DNA of 64,000 nt from Radicibacter daui (lineage in GTDB: Bacteria; Pseudomonadota; Alphaproteobacteria; Radicibacterales; Radicibacteraceae), in the NCBI GenBank assembly GCA_030657355.1, contig CP131056.1, positions 2,872,501-2,936,500 of the forward strand, written 5' to 3'. Under the pieces are notes generated by a model. The model saw nothing but the letters and a program-made list of their open reading frames with translations. It was not told where the DNA came from and did not search any database. How positions within the stretch are numbered: the first letter of the stretch is position 1; each line of letters opens with the position of its first letter. Position numbers and translations under genes: made by a program. This document shows positions 29,240-38,793 of this stretch, piece after piece.

Positions 29240-29267
29240 GCCCGGCCGGAAACCGCCCCGGACAAAC

Positions 29268-29966
29268 TCAGGAAGCGCGCTCTTCCCGCTTGAGCGCGCG
29301 GAAGAAACGGGCCGGCGATGGCAGGTCCGGCAGGAAGCGCTTCAAGTGGCTGGTATCGGGCGTGTAGCTCAGCACCTTTGCTGCCGTGCCGCCGATCTTC
29401 AGCACATCGGCAATGCGCCGGTCGAGGAACTGCCAGCTGTCGGCATGGCCTTCGCTGGCATCGTCCAGCCAGTAGAGCGTGGTGGAGGTGATGACACCCG
29501 CCAGCAGCGCCCGCTTGGTATAGTGGTTGAAGTCCGTTGCCGTATCGCCGGCGAGCCACCAGATGGCGTCGCAGCTTTTCCACACCAGCTTTGAGGCAAG
29601 CGGCGCATTGAAAGGCAGCGCAAGGCGGGCAAAGGCAGCGCGCAGGGCATCCTTGTGCGGTTCCAGCACCTCCAGCCTCGTGCGCACGGCCAGCGCCACG
29701 CGCTGGCGCACCTTCAAGGCGGCGAGATCGTTGCCTTCCAGCTGGCCGATCATCTTGCGGTCGGCCCAGTCGCTGAAATGGGCAATCATGTCGATGGCGC
29801 CAGCGGGGAATTCGGCGAGCGCGGCTTCTGCCGGGCGGCCGGAGGCCACGGCCCCTTCCATCATCGCCTTCTCACTCCAGCCATCGAACAGCACATTCGG
29901 CAGCGTCGCTTCCAGAATGGCATCGCGTTCGGCTTCAGCCAGCTTGTCCAGATCGAGTTCGGCCAT
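29268..29966 (-). CDS. coq9: COQ9-family ubiquinone biosynthesis protein
   Basis: A 232-residue COQ9 homologue that binds lipid and assists the hydroxylation steps of ubiquinone synthesis. Family features are the TetR-like N-terminal helices (ILEATLPNVLFDGWSEKAM), HFSDWADRKM, and the C-terminal SCDAIWWLAGDTATDFNHYTKR with LYWLDD. The start four bases after def's stop indicates an operon with peptide deformylase; the long frame upstream is the shadow of def. Confidence 0.92.
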   Translation of the reverse strand: MAELDLDKLAEAERDAILEATLPNVLFDGWSEKAMMEGAVASGRPAEAALAEFPAGAIDMIAHFSDWADRKMIGQLEGNDLAALKVRQRVALAVRTRLEVLEPHKDALRAAFARLALPFNAPLASKLVWKSCDAIWWLAGDTATDFNHYTKRALLAGVITSTTLYWLDDASEGHADSWQFLDRRIADVLKIGGTAAKVLSYTPDTSHLKRFLPDLPSPARFFRALKREERAS

Positions 29967-29970
29967 GATG

Positions 29971-30552
29971 TCACTCTCCCTTGTCGCCATCCGCCAGGCC
30001 GGCGTTCTGCACGGCGGACGGAGCCAGATGATGGTGCCACTCCTCCATATAGGTAAGAGAGGCAAAATCCTCCATCCGGTCGATATAGAGCACGCCATCG
30101 AGATGATCGACCTCATGCTGCAGCACGCGGGCATGAAATCCGCTGGCGATGCCTTCGACCGGCTTTCCTTCAACATCAACGCCGCTGAAGCGCACGCTGT
30201 TCCAGCGCGGCACGATACCGCGCAGGCCCGGCATGGAAAGGCAGCCCTCCCAGCCGGCCACCACCTCGTCCCCTACCGGCTCCAGCACCGGGTTGATGAG
30301 GGCGCGCGGCGCCTCCAGCCCGCTGTCCGGTGCCGCTTCCCCCGCCTGCCGGGCTGCCGGCACCCGGTACACGATGATGCGGCGGGCAAGGCCGATCTGC
30401 GGCGCGGCAAGGCCGACTCCGCTCTCCGCGCCCATCGTCTCGATCATGTCGGCGACCAGTGCGGGCAGATCTTCGGAGGGAATCCGGGCCTCTTCCGCCG
30501 CCCTTTGCCGCAAAACCGGATGTCCCATACGCACGATTGGCAACTGAGCCAT
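29971..30552 (-). CDS. def: Peptide deformylase
   Basis: A 193-residue Fe2+ hydrolase that removes the formyl group from nascent proteins. All three motifs are present: GVGLAAPQIG near residue 46, EGCLSMPG and HEVDHLDG, with the metal-binding Cys and two His and the catalytic Glu. It starts MAQLPIVRMGHPVLR. It is divergent from rpsU and followed by coq9. No fmt is adjacent. Confidence 0.95.
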   Translation of the reverse strand: MAQLPIVRMGHPVLRQRAAEEARIPSEDLPALVADMIETMGAESGVGLAAPQIGLARRIIVYRVPAARQAGEAAPDSGLEAPRALINPVLEPVGDEVVAGWEGCLSMPGLRGIVPRWNSVRFSGVDVEGKPVEGIASGFHARVLQHEVDHLDGVLYIDRMEDFASLTYMEEWHHHLAPSAVQNAGLADGDKGE

Positions 30553-30883
30553 GCCTGTCCCTCATCAAACCCACCACATATGGCGGCAACCTGCCGATTT
30601 TCGGCGAAAATCTTGGATTTGGCAGCCTTTTTTCGCCCCTCCCGCCTTGTGCTTGGCAAGGGCCGGCGCTATTTTACGCCCACGTGGAAAGGAGGGCTCC
30701 TCCTTCCCTCAGGAAATTCGTTGCCTCTCGTGTATGCGTCGTGCTAAACGCCGCCGCTACGCGATGGGGCTTTTTGCAAGAGAAAAGCCTTGGGCCGGAT
30801 GGCATGCCGCCGGCCTTTAGCCAGCCACCCCAAGGGGCCCGTCCAGTTGGAGGACAAAGGCCCCTCAAGGTCCAGTCGAAGGA
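30553..30883. other. Divergent def/rpsU leader region
   Basis: 331 bp without a gene. It contains the probable rpsU promoter at 30,647-30,675 and a roughly 210-base rpsU leader, long enough to hold structured regulatory RNA, although no known motif was recognised. Confidence 0.45.
30647..30675 (+). promoter_or_regulatory. Candidate sigma-70-type promoter of rpsU
   Basis: TTGTGC and TATTTT are separated by 17 bp, upstream of the rpsU leader. The match is good for a GC-rich alphaproteobacterium but untested. Confidence 0.45.
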
Positions 30884-31099
30884 GTGAGGAAGATAGTTCA
30901 GGTACTCGTTCGCGATAACAACGTCGACCAGGCGTTGCGCGCTCTGAAGAAGAAGATGCAGCGCGAAGGCATCTTCCGTGAGATGAAGCTCCGCCGGAAC
31001 TACGAAAAGCCGTCTGAGAAGAAGGCTCGTGAGAAGGCTGAAGCCGTGCGCCGCGTGCGCAAGCTGCTTCGCAAGCGCCTGGACCGCGAGGGCTACTGA
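30884..31099 (+). CDS. rpsU: 30S ribosomal protein S21
   Basis: A 71-residue S21 with the conserved [18 protein letters not shown] and [20 protein letters not shown] segments, ending in an Arg/Lys-rich tail. The start is unusual. GTG 30884 gives MRKIVQVLV, but its GGAG overlaps the codon itself. An AUA at 30893 (M/I-VQVLV) would sit at ideal distance from GAAGGAG and match the family N-terminus. It is transcribed alone and ends in a strong terminator. Confidence 0.93.
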   Translation: MRKIVQVLVRDNNVDQALRALKKKMQREGIFREMKLRRNYEKPSEKKAREKAEAVRRVRKLLRKRLDREGY

Positions 31100-31190
31100 G
31101 CCTTACCCAAGGCGGGCCGTTTTGTCCAAAGCGGCCCTCTTGAGCCCCGCGCGACAGCGATCCCGGCCCGCCGGGATGCCGACACAAACA

Positions 31191-31222
31191 AAAGCCCGCC
31201 GATTTTTCGGCGGGCTTTTGTT
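31191..31222. terminator. Bidirectional terminator between rpsU and purK
   Basis: AAAGCCCGCCGA/TCGGCGGGCTTT is a 12-base-pair stem with a TTTT loop and T runs on both strands, serving the convergent rpsU and purEK. Confidence 0.9.
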
Positions 31223-31255
31223 GTTGCCTGTGCAAGGCAGAAAGGATGGGCCGGC

Positions 31256-32362
31256 CTAGCCGGCACCTCCCTCGATGCCCATGAAGTTCACATGGCCCAT
31301 CTTGCGGCCCGGCTTGGCCTCGCTCTTGCCGTAGAGATGCACCCGGGCGCCCGGCTTCTTCATCAGCTCCGGCACCTTGAGGATGTCGTCCCCCAGCAGG
31401 TTCTTCATCACGCAGGGGCGCAGAATGTCGGTTGAGCCCAGTGCGTGGCCGCTGACCGCGCGCACCAGCTGCTCGAACTGGTCGGTCACCGCGCCATCCA
31501 TGCTCCAGTGCCCGCTGTTATGCGGGCGCGGCGCCATCTCGTTGACGAGCACGTGCCCGTCCGCGGTCACGAACATCTCGATGGCGAGCAGGCCGGCAAA
31601 ATCGGCAAAACCGGCCACAACGGCAGCGGCCACCCGCCGCGCCTCTTCCGCCACACGCGGATCGATGGCTGCCGGAACGTGCGTTTCGTCGAGGATATGG
31701 TTGGCGTGGCGGTTCTCCACCACCGGGAAGCTCACCACCTGCCCGTCCCGCCCGCGCGCAACGATGACCGACACCTCGCAGGTGAAGTTCACGAAGCCTT
31801 CGAGAATGGCATCGTCGGTCTTGAGGCTTCCCCAGATTGCAGCCAGATCACTGTCGGCCCAGAGCTTCGCCTGCCCCTTGCCGTCATAGCCAAAGCGGCA
31901 GGTCTTGAGCACGCAGGGGCTGCCGATCTCGGCAACCGCGGCCCTCAGCTCTTCCAGAGAGCGCACGGCGCGATAGGGGGCCGTCTCAGCGCCCTGCGCC
32001 TTCACAAAATCCTTCTCCAGCACCCGGTGCTGGGTGATCGAGAGCACCGAGGCGCCGGGCATCACCGGCACGCGCGCTTCCAGAAAGGAAAGAGCCGCCG
32101 CCGGCACATTTTCAAATTCCAGCGTCACCACATCGACGCTATCGGCAAAAGCCGCCAGCGCGGCTTCATCGTCCCATTCAGCGCGCGTGGCAAAGGCGCT
32201 GACTTCCGCCGCCGGGCTTTCCGCCTCGGGATGGAAGATATGGCAGCGATAGCCGAGTCGAGCGGCCGCCAGCGCCGTCATGCGGCCAAGCTGCCCGCCG
32301 CCCAGAATGCCGATAACGGAATTAGCCTTGAGCGGCAGCAGCTGCCGGTGCGCGCTGCTCAT
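31256..32362 (-). CDS. purK: 5-(carboxyamino)imidazole ribonucleotide synthase
   Basis: A 368-residue ATP-grasp enzyme of purine synthesis (AIR + bicarbonate + ATP to N5-CAIR). It has the N-terminal [12 protein letters not shown] loop, the ATP-grasp segment [15 protein letters not shown] and the metal-site motif [15 protein letters not shown]. It overlaps purE by four bases (ATGA), so the two consecutive pathway steps are co-translated. Confidence 0.96.
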   Translation of the reverse strand: MSSAHRQLLPLKANSVIGILGGGQLGRMTALAAARLGYRCHIFHPEAESPAAEVSAFATRAEWDDEAALAAFADSVDVVTLEFENVPAAALSFLEARVPVMPGASVLSITQHRVLEKDFVKAQGAETAPYRAVRSLEELRAAVAEIGSPCVLKTCRFGYDGKGQAKLWADSDLAAIWGSLKTDDAILEGFVNFTCEVSVIVARGRDGQVVSFPVVENRHANHILDETHVPAAIDPRVAEEARRVAAAVVAGFADFAGLLAIEMFVTADGHVLVNEMAPRPHNSGHWSMDGAVTDQFEQLVRAVSGHALGSTDILRPCVMKNLLGDDILKVPELMKKPGARVHLYGKSEAKPGRKMGHVNFMGIEGGAG

Positions 32363-32859
32363 TCCGGCTTCTCCGCCACGCTTTCGGTCTGGCGGGCGCG
32401 GAAGGCATCAAGCCGTTCAGCCAGCGCCGGGTCATTCAGGGCCAGCACGGAGGCGGAGATGAGCGCGGCGTTGATGGCGCCGGCCTTGCCGATAGCCAGC
32501 GTGCCGACCGGCACGCCGCCCGGCATCTGCACGATGGAAAGCAGGCTGTCCCAGCCGGAAAGCGCCTTCGATTCGACTGGAACGCCGAAAACCGGCAACG
32601 GCGTCATCGAAGCAACCATGCCCGGCAGGTGTGCGGCGCCGCCGGCACCGGCGATGATGGTCTTGAAGCCGAGGCCGCGTGCCGACTTGGCAAATTCCAC
32701 CAGCCGGTCCGGCGTGCGGTGGGCGGAGACGATGCGTGCCTCATAGGGCACACCCAGCTCCTCCAGCACGCGGGCGGCATGTTCCATCGTCGGCCAGTCG
32801 GACTGGCTTCCCATGACGATAGCGACCAGAGGGGCGTTTTGCGGGCTTGCTTCGGACAT
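32359..32859 (-). CDS. purE: N5-carboxyaminoimidazole ribonucleotide mutase
   Basis: A 166-residue class I PurE converting N5-CAIR to CAIR. It contains [12 protein letters not shown] at the N-terminus, [10 protein letters not shown] with the catalytic histidine region, and [12 protein letters not shown]. It is the upstream gene of the purEK pair. Confidence 0.96.
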   Translation of the reverse strand: MSEASPQNAPLVAIVMGSQSDWPTMEHAARVLEELGVPYEARIVSAHRTPDRLVEFAKSARGLGFKTIIAGAGGAAHLPGMVASMTPLPVFGVPVESKALSGWDSLLSIVQMPGGVPVGTLAIGKAGAINAALISASVLALNDPALAERLDAFRARQTESVAEKPE

Positions 32860-32960
32860 CGGGTTTCCTGGTTACCAAGGGCCTCTTTCGGGGCGGCTTT
32901 TCAAAATGAAGGTCCGGGGGCAAGGAAGCGAAAGCATTCCAGCCGGCCTCGGGATGGTCA

Positions 32961-32998
32961 AAAGATCAAAGCGCCCGGCGGATGGCACGGGCGCTTCA
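32961..32998 (-). terminator. Terminator of the DUF465 gene
   Basis: AAGCGCCC/GGGCGCTT stem, followed on the minus strand by a TTTGATCTTTTG tract. Confidence 0.6.
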
Positions 32999-33003
32999 GC
33001 GGA

Positions 33004-33204
33004 TCACGCGATGATATCGGGCAAGAGTTCGCTTTCGATGCGCAGGATATGGTCGCGCAGCAAAAGCTTGCGCTTCTTGAGACGCTGCAGCTGGAGCTGA
33101 TCGAAAGCCGACCCGTCAGACAGGCGCTGGATAATTTCATCCAGATCACGGTGTTCGATCTTCAACGCCTGCAATTTTTCCCGCAGGATGTCCTGGTCGA
33201 TCAT
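33004..33204 (-). CDS. DUF465 (YdcH) family small protein
   Basis: A 66-residue, largely helical, charged protein with the family core LRDHILRIESE and repeated leucines giving an antiparallel coiled-coil hairpin. YdcH/DUF465 proteins are widespread in proteobacteria and of unknown function. It is transcribed alone, divergent from pfkA. Confidence 0.85.
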   Translation of the reverse strand: MIDQDILREKLQALKIEHRDLDEIIQRLSDGSAFDQLQLQRLKKRKLLLRDHILRIESELLPDIIA

Positions 33205-33481
33205 TGCTGCCGTTCGAGCCCTTGAGGCCGCGCCCTGAAAACGGGCGGTGAGGCGCTGTTCTGAAAAGGGACCTGCTTATACATCAGGAAAGGAGCTGCT
33301 GTGTAGCGCTTCTGTTGTGGTTGGCAGGCCGTCTTCGAAAATCTTCCAATGCTTGCGTTTTTGGACCTTCGGACACTTGCGGTTATAAACTATTTAGGGC
33401 AAGACTGGCGCCGAATTGGAAAGGCCCCATCCCCCTTCCGGGGCCGGATAACGCTCTCTTTCGATGATGAGGAATACCGCC

Positions 33482-34585
33482 ATGGCGGACAAGCGTATCG
33501 GCATTCTGACCAGCGGCGGCGACTGCGCCGGCCTCAACGCGGTGGTACGGGCCGCCGTGCACCGCGCGCGCCTCACCTATGGCTGGAAGATCTTCGGCAT
33601 CGAGGACGGCACCGTTGGCGTGCTGGAGCGTCCGCTGCGTTTCCAGGAGCTTGACGTCAACACCTTCGACGGCCGTCTGCTGCGCGAAGGCGGCACTTTC
33701 CTCGGCACCACCAACAAGGGCAATCCGTTTGCCTATCCGATGCCGGACGGCACGCTGAAGGACCGTTCGATGGAGATCGTCGACGGCTTCCGCATGCTGA
33801 AGCTCGATGCGCTCATCGTCATCGGCGGCGACGGCAGCCAGGCCATCGTGCGCAAGATCTGCCAGCAGGGCGATATCAAGATCGTCGGCATCCCCAAAAC
33901 CATCGACAATGATGTCGGCGCGACCGAATTCTCCGTCGGCTTCCAGTCCGCCGTGAACGTGGCGACCGAGGCGCTCGATCGCCTGCAGCCGACCGCCGCT
34001 TCCCACCAGCGTGTGATGGTGGTTGAGGTGATGGGCCGCGACGCCGGCCACATCGCCCTCAACTCCGGCATCGCCGGCGGCGCTGACGCCATCCTCATCC
34101 CGGAAATCCCCGTCGACCTGCAGCTGGTTGCCGACCACATCAAGGCGATCCGCCGCGGTGGCCGTAACTTCTCGCTCGTCGTCGTCGCCGAATCCGTGAC
34201 CGACAAAGAAGGCAACGCTTTCAAGCAGGCTCTTTCCGGCGGCGAGATGCGGTATGGCGGCGTCGGTGCCTATGTCGGCGCCAAGCTCTCCGAGATGACC
34301 GGTGCCGAAACCCGCGTGACCGTGCTGGGCCACGTGCAGCGCGGCGGCTCGCCCACCCCGCTCGACCGCGTCATCGCCACCGCCTTCGGTGTGCATGCCG
34401 TGGACCTTATCGCGCAGGAGAAGTTCGACCGCATGGTCGTGTGGCGTAACCGCGAAGTGCAGGATGTCTTCATCGAAGACGCCATCAAGGAATATGGCGC
34501 CGTTGACGTGGATGGCCCGCTGGTGCGTGCCGGCCGCGGCGTCGGCGTGTGCTTCGGCGACCAGCCGGTGAAGTGGCTGAGCTGA
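33482..34585 (+). CDS. 6-phosphofructokinase (group III type)
   Basis: A 367-residue phosphofructokinase for the fructose-6-phosphate to fructose-1,6-bisphosphate step. The N-terminal GILTSGGDCAGLNAVVR, VIGGDGSQ, the catalytic PKTIDNDV, MGRDAGH and GHVQRGGSPTP are all present. The phosphoryl-donor site carries Gly in GGDGS (ATP-like) but Lys in PKTIDND (PPi-like), the mixed pair seen in some actinobacterial enzymes. ATP use is favoured, not proven. ATG 33482 has an AGGA site; ATG 33464 would add six residues. Confidence 0.92.
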   Translation: MADKRIGILTSGGDCAGLNAVVRAAVHRARLTYGWKIFGIEDGTVGVLERPLRFQELDVNTFDGRLLREGGTFLGTTNKGNPFAYPMPDGTLKDRSMEIVDGFRMLKLDALIVIGGDGSQAIVRKICQQGDIKIVGIPKTIDNDVGATEFSVGFQSAVNVATEALDRLQPTAASHQRVMVVEVMGRDAGHIALNSGIAGGADAILIPEIPVDLQLVADHIKAIRRGGRNFSLVVVAESVTDKEGNAFKQALSGGEMRYGGVGAYVGAKLSEMTGAETRVTVLGHVQRGGSPTPLDRVIATAFGVHAVDLIAQEKFDRMVVWRNREVQDVFIEDAIKEYGAVDVDGPLVRAGRGVGVCFGDQPVKWLS

Positions 34586-35121
34586 TCTCTCCTTCGGGAA
34601 CAGGACCGGGCACGCCCGGCTCCGCCCCGTCGCTCTGGGCCTTCTCGCTGGAGGTCTATGGCAAACCGGGCGTGGCCGAGGCGTGCCTTTTTCTTCAAAG
34701 CCGCCACGGTGCGGATGTAAACCTGCTGCTGTGGGCAGCCTTTCTCGGCGCCCGCTGCAATCACACCCTGACGCAGGAAGAGCGCCGGCGCGCCGAAGAA
34801 ACCGTTGCCGAATGGCATGACGAGATCGTACGCGGCCTGCGCGCGCTGCGCACCCGCCTCAAGAGCGGCCCCGGCCCGGCCCCCTCCCCCGCCAGCGAAA
34901 AGCTGCGCAGCGGCATCAAGGCACTGGAGCTGGAAGCCGAACGGCTGGAACAGGAAGAGCTGCAAAAGCTCTGCCTGTGGCCGGATCAAACCGGCACCGC
35001 AGAGCTGGCCTTCGCCAATCTCCTTATGATGCTGCCGGGCCGGGCAAGTGACGAAGACAAGGCCGCGATGCGAGCCATCGCCGAAGCGGCGACCCTGCCG
35101 CCTTCCCGCAGGCCCGCCTGA
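34573..35121 (+). CDS. TIGR02444/DUF2390 family protein
   Basis: A 182-residue helical protein whose LWAFSLEVYGKPGVAEACLFLQ and DVNLLLWAAFLGA are diagnostic of the TIGR02444 family (function unknown). GTG 34573 gives MAELISPSG and overlaps the pfkA stop by 13 bases; GTG 34549 is an alternative. Overlap upstream and a one-base overlap with the peroxiredoxin downstream make a three-gene operon. Confidence 0.82.
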   Translation: MAELISPSGTGPGTPGSAPSLWAFSLEVYGKPGVAEACLFLQSRHGADVNLLLWAAFLGARCNHTLTQEERRRAEETVAEWHDEIVRGLRALRTRLKSGPGPAPSPASEKLRSGIKALELEAERLEQEELQKLCLWPDQTGTAELAFANLLMMLPGRASDEDKAAMRAIAEAATLPPSRRPA

Positions 35122-35678
35122 TGGCGATCGCAAGCCCTCCAACGCCGGCCATCCCGGTGAATGACGGCAAGGCCCGCCACCTTACCGGCCTTCACATGCC
35201 GCCCATCGCCCTGCCCGCTACCGACGGCAGCAGCGTCAATCTTGCGGCGCTTGAGGGACTGACCGTTCTCTATGCCTATCCGCGCACCAGCCCGGCGGAT
35301 GGCGCTGCACTCGACGGCTGGGATGCCATTCCGGGAGCGCGCGGCTGCACCCCGCAATCCTGCGCCTTCCGCGACCATTTCGTCGAACTGAAGCAGCTTG
35401 GCGTCAGCCACTTGTTCGGCTTGTCGACCCAGCACACCGACTATCAGAAGGAAGCCGCAGACCGGCTTCATCTGCCCTTTCCGCTGCTGTCCGACAGCAA
35501 CCTCGCCCTCGCCAGAGCCCTCGACCTGCCGCTCTTCAGCGCCGCCGGCCTTACACTCCTGAAGCGCCTGACCCTGATCATCGAGAACGGGCGTATAGAG
35601 AAGGTGTTTTATCCGGTCTTTCCGCCGGAGCGGAACGCGCCGGATGTGATTGCCTGTCTTGCCAGTCGCAAGGGCTGA
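35121..35678 (+). CDS. Peroxiredoxin (BCP/PrxQ-like)
   Basis: A 185-residue thioredoxin-fold peroxidase with the peroxidatic cysteine in GARGCTPQSCAFRDH; a second cysteine five residues on is the PrxQ resolving pattern. It opens with HMPPIALPATDGSSVNL, the normal AhpC/TSA start. The 'YPRTSPADG' loop before the active site is typical of a proteobacterial subgroup. It is the third gene of the pfkA operon. Confidence 0.87.
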   Translation: MAIASPPTPAIPVNDGKARHLTGLHMPPIALPATDGSSVNLAALEGLTVLYAYPRTSPADGAALDGWDAIPGARGCTPQSCAFRDHFVELKQLGVSHLFGLSTQHTDYQKEAADRLHLPFPLLSDSNLALARALDLPLFSAAGLTLLKRLTLIIENGRIEKVFYPVFPPERNAPDVIACLASRKG

Positions 35679-35712
35679 GACAGATTTAACGCTCTGAAAG
35701 AAAAGAGTTCCG

Positions 35713-36261
35713 ATGCACCGCAGCGGACATTGCGTCGTCCTTTCCGGCTGTTCCGGCGGCGGCAAATCAACCTTGCTGGCAGAACTGGCCGGACGGGGTT
35801 TTGCAACGGTGGAAGAGCCGGGACGCCGGATCGTCAAGGACGAGATGGCAAGTGGCGGCAGCGCCTTGCCCTGGATCGACATGATCGCCTTCGCCCGCCG
35901 CGCGCTTGATCTGGCGACTGCCGACCGAACCGCCGTCGAAGGCAAAGCCGGACCAGTTTTCTTTGATCGCGGCTGGGTTGATGCCGCCGGCGCTCTGGAA
36001 CATTTCGCCGGGGAGCCTGCGGAAGAGACGGCAAAAACAGCGCCGCCCTATTGCTCCACCGTTTTCATGACGCCGCCCTGGTTGGAGATTTATGCCGGCG
36101 ATACACAACGCCGGCACGGGTTCGACGAGGCGGTGGCGGAGCATGAGCGCCTGATGCAGCTTTATCCACGGCTTGGCTACACGCCCGTCCTGCTGCCGAA
36201 AACCGCCGTCCCGGACCGGGCAGACTTCATCCTCGCGCGGCTGAAGATCACCGCCCCTTGA
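35713..36261 (+). CDS. AAA-type P-loop ATPase (AAA_28-like)
   Basis: A 182-residue kinase-like P-loop protein: Walker A LSGCSGGGKSTL at residues 10-21, then VEEPGRRIV, and VFFDRGWVDAAG as the Walker B/DR region. It resembles predicted nucleoside- or adenylyl-kinase-like AAA_28 proteins. The substrate is unknown. It begins 35 bp after the peroxiredoxin and 35 bp before the helicase. Confidence 0.8.
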   Translation: MHRSGHCVVLSGCSGGGKSTLLAELAGRGFATVEEPGRRIVKDEMASGGSALPWIDMIAFARRALDLATADRTAVEGKAGPVFFDRGWVDAAGALEHFAGEPAEETAKTAPPYCSTVFMTPPWLEIYAGDTQRRHGFDEAVAEHERLMQLYPRLGYTPVLLPKTAVPDRADFILARLKITAP

Positions 36262-36295
36262 CCATTGCCGGAAGCACGGCGGAGATAGGGGCAGA

Positions 36296-38785
36296 ATGAG
36301 CATGCCCCCTTCCCCGACCCTGCCCCCCAACTTCACCGGCTGGTTTTCCAGCCGGGGCTGGGCGCCGCATGCGCACCAGCTGGCGATGCTGGCCGCGGCG
36401 GAAGCCGGCGAGGATGCGCTGCTGGTGGCGCCAACCGGCGGCGGCAAGACGCTTGCGGGTTTTCTGGCGAGCCTTGTGGAGCTGGCGGAGCGCCCCCGGC
36501 CGGGCCTCCATACACTCTATATTTCACCGTTGAAGGCGCTGGCCGTCGATATCCAGCGCAACCTGCAAAGCCCGATTGCCGAGTTGCGCCTGCCGATCCG
36601 GGCAGAGACGCGCACCGGCGACACCCCGCCCAACCGGCGCCAGCGCCAGCGACGCGATCCGCCCAATATCCTGATGACGACGCCGGAGAGCCTCGCGCTG
36701 CTGCTGAGCCATGAGGATTCCCACAAGCTCTTCGGCGGCCTGCGCTGCATCATCCTTGATGAGCTGCACGCGCTGGTGGACAGCAAACGCGGCGAGCTTT
36801 TGTCCCTTGGCCTCGCCCGTCTCTCCCGCCTTGCGCCGAACTGCCGGCGCGTCGGGCTCTCCGCAACCGTAAAGGATATCCCGGCCCTCGCCCGCTGGCT
36901 GTCGAAGGATGCCACCGGCGCTGGCGTGCGCCTCGTCAAGGGCAGCTCCGGCAAGGCGCCGCAGATCGATATTCTCGTGCCCAGTGAAGGTTTGCCCTGG
37001 GGCGGGCATATGGGCTTCCAGTCCCTGCCCGATATCTACAAGCGCCTCAAGGCCACCACCGGCACCGCCATCCTCTTCGTCAACACGCGCGCACAGGCGG
37101 AGCTGATCTTTCAGGAGCTGTGGCGGATCAATGAAGATGGCCTCGCCATCGCGCTCCACCATGGCAGCCTTGCCGTCGAGCAGCGGCGCAAGGTGGAAGC
37201 CGCCATGTCGGCCGGAGCGCTGCGCGCCGTCGTCGCTACCTCCTCGCTTGATCTCGGTATCGACTGGGGTGCGGTCGATCTCGTCATCCAGATCGGCGCG
37301 CCCAAGGGCGTGAGTCGCCTCTTGCAGCGTATCGGCCGCTCCAACCACCGTTTCGATGCCCCGTCCGTCGCCGTGCTCGCCCCGGCCAACCGGTTCGAGG
37401 TGCTGGAGTGCGAGGCTGCTATCGGCGCCATCCGGGCGAAGGAGCTGGATGGCGAACCGCCAGGCCCCGGCGGGCTGGATGTACTCGCCCAACACATAAT
37501 CGGCATGGCCTGCGCCGGTGCCTTTCTTGGCGAGGAGCTCTTTACCGAAATCCGCCGGGCGGCACCCTACTCGGCGCTCAGCCGGCAGGATTTCGAGGCG
37601 GTGCTGGATTTCGTCGCCACCGGCGGTTACGCCCTCAGCGCCTATGAGCGGTTTGCCAAACTCTCCCGCGATGAAGAGGGGCGCTACCGCATTGCCAACA
37701 AGCGCCTCGCCCTCTCCTACCGGCTCAATGTCGGCACCATCGTGGAAGAGCCGCTGATCAAGGTGCGGCTCAAGAACGGGCGCACGCTGGGAGAGGTGGA
37801 GGAATATTTCATCAACGGCCTTGCTCCCGGCGATACCTTCCTCTTTGCCGGGCAGCTGCTCACCTTTGCCGGTATCCGCGAGCATGATGCGCTCTGCATC
37901 AAGGGCGGCGGACAGGACCCGAAGGTGCCGGTCTATGCCGGCGGCCGACTGCCGCTGACGACGGACCTGTCGCAGCGCGTGCGCCAGATCCTCGCCGATC
38001 CCGGTGCCTGGCCACATCTGCCGGAAGAGGTGTGGGAGTGGCTGCGCCAGCAGCATTACCGCTCCGTGCTGCCCAAGGCGGACAGCCTGCTGATAGAGAG
38101 CTTTCCCCAACGCAACCGTGAATTTCTCGTCGCCTACTGCTTTGAAGGCCGCAACGCCCACCAGACGCTCGGCATGCTGCTGACCCGCCGCATGGAGCGT
38201 ATGGGGCTGGGGCCGCTGGGTTTTGTGGCGACCGACTATGTCATCGCCATCTGGTCGGTGAAGGCGCCCAATGCGCAGCAGACCCGCGAGCTGTTTGATG
38301 AGGACATGCTGGGCGATGACCTTGAGGCCTGGATGGCGGAAAGCTCCATGCTGCGCCGGGCCTTCCGCAACGTCGCCCTCATCGCCGGCCTTATCGAGCG
38401 CCGGCATACCGGGGACGAAAAGAAAACCGGCCGGCAGGTCACTTTCTCCAGTGACCTTATCTACGACACGCTGCGCAGCCACGACCCCGGCCATATCCTG
38501 CTGCGGGCCACACGGCAGGACGCCGCGCGCGGCCTGACCGACATCCGCCGGCTGGGCGAGGCGCTGAAACGCGCGCGTGGGCACATCACCTTCCGCCGGC
38601 TGGAGCGCATCTCTCCCCTCGCCGTGCCTATCCTGCTGGAGATTGGACGCGAGCAGGTTTACGGCTCTGCCCTTGATGATTTGCTGGCAGAAGCGGCGAA
38701 TGAACTGGTGGAAGCGGCCATGCCGGACCTCGCCCCCAAGCAGCACAATGGGGACGAGGGCCGGCAGCACAGCCTGAGGCTTTAA
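36296..38785 (+). CDS. Ligase-associated DNA damage response DEXH-box helicase
   Basis: An 829-residue Lhr-type superfamily 2 helicase, the helicase of the four-protein ligase-associated set. It has motif I VAPTGGGKTLAGF near residue 43, motif Ia YISPLKALA, motif II LDELHALV, motif III LSATV, motif IV TAILFVNTRAQAE, motifs V/VI SSLDLGIDWG and QRIGRSNHR, and the Lhr winged-helix and C-terminal domain. All catalytic motifs are intact. In most genomes it adjoins the ligase, exonuclease and PdeM; here the neighbours on its right are unrelated genes. Confidence 0.93.
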   Translation: MSMPPSPTLPPNFTGWFSSRGWAPHAHQLAMLAAAEAGEDALLVAPTGGGKTLAGFLASLVELAERPRPGLHTLYISPLKALAVDIQRNLQSPIAELRLPIRAETRTGDTPPNRRQRQRRDPPNILMTTPESLALLLSHEDSHKLFGGLRCIILDELHALVDSKRGELLSLGLARLSRLAPNCRRVGLSATVKDIPALARWLSKDATGAGVRLVKGSSGKAPQIDILVPSEGLPWGGHMGFQSLPDIYKRLKATTGTAILFVNTRAQAELIFQELWRINEDGLAIALHHGSLAVEQRRKVEAAMSAGALRAVVATSSLDLGIDWGAVDLVIQIGAPKGVSRLLQRIGRSNHRFDAPSVAVLAPANRFEVLECEAAIGAIRAKELDGEPPGPGGLDVLAQHIIGMACAGAFLGEELFTEIRRAAPYSALSRQDFEAVLDFVATGGYALSAYERFAKLSRDEEGRYRIANKRLALSYRLNVGTIVEEPLIKVRLKNGRTLGEVEEYFINGLAPGDTFLFAGQLLTFAGIREHDALCIKGGGQDPKVPVYAGGRLPLTTDLSQRVRQILADPGAWPHLPEEVWEWLRQQHYRSVLPKADSLLIESFPQRNREFLVAYCFEGRNAHQTLGMLLTRRMERMGLGPLGFVATDYVIAIWSVKAPNAQQTRELFDEDMLGDDLEAWMAESSMLRRAFRNVALIAGLIERRHTGDEKKTGRQVTFSSDLIYDTLRSHDPGHILLRATRQDAARGLTDIRRLGEALKRARGHITFRRLERISPLAVPILLEIGREQVYGSALDDLLAEAANELVEAAMPDLAPKQHNGDEGRQHSLRL

Positions 38786-38793
38786 AGACGGGG

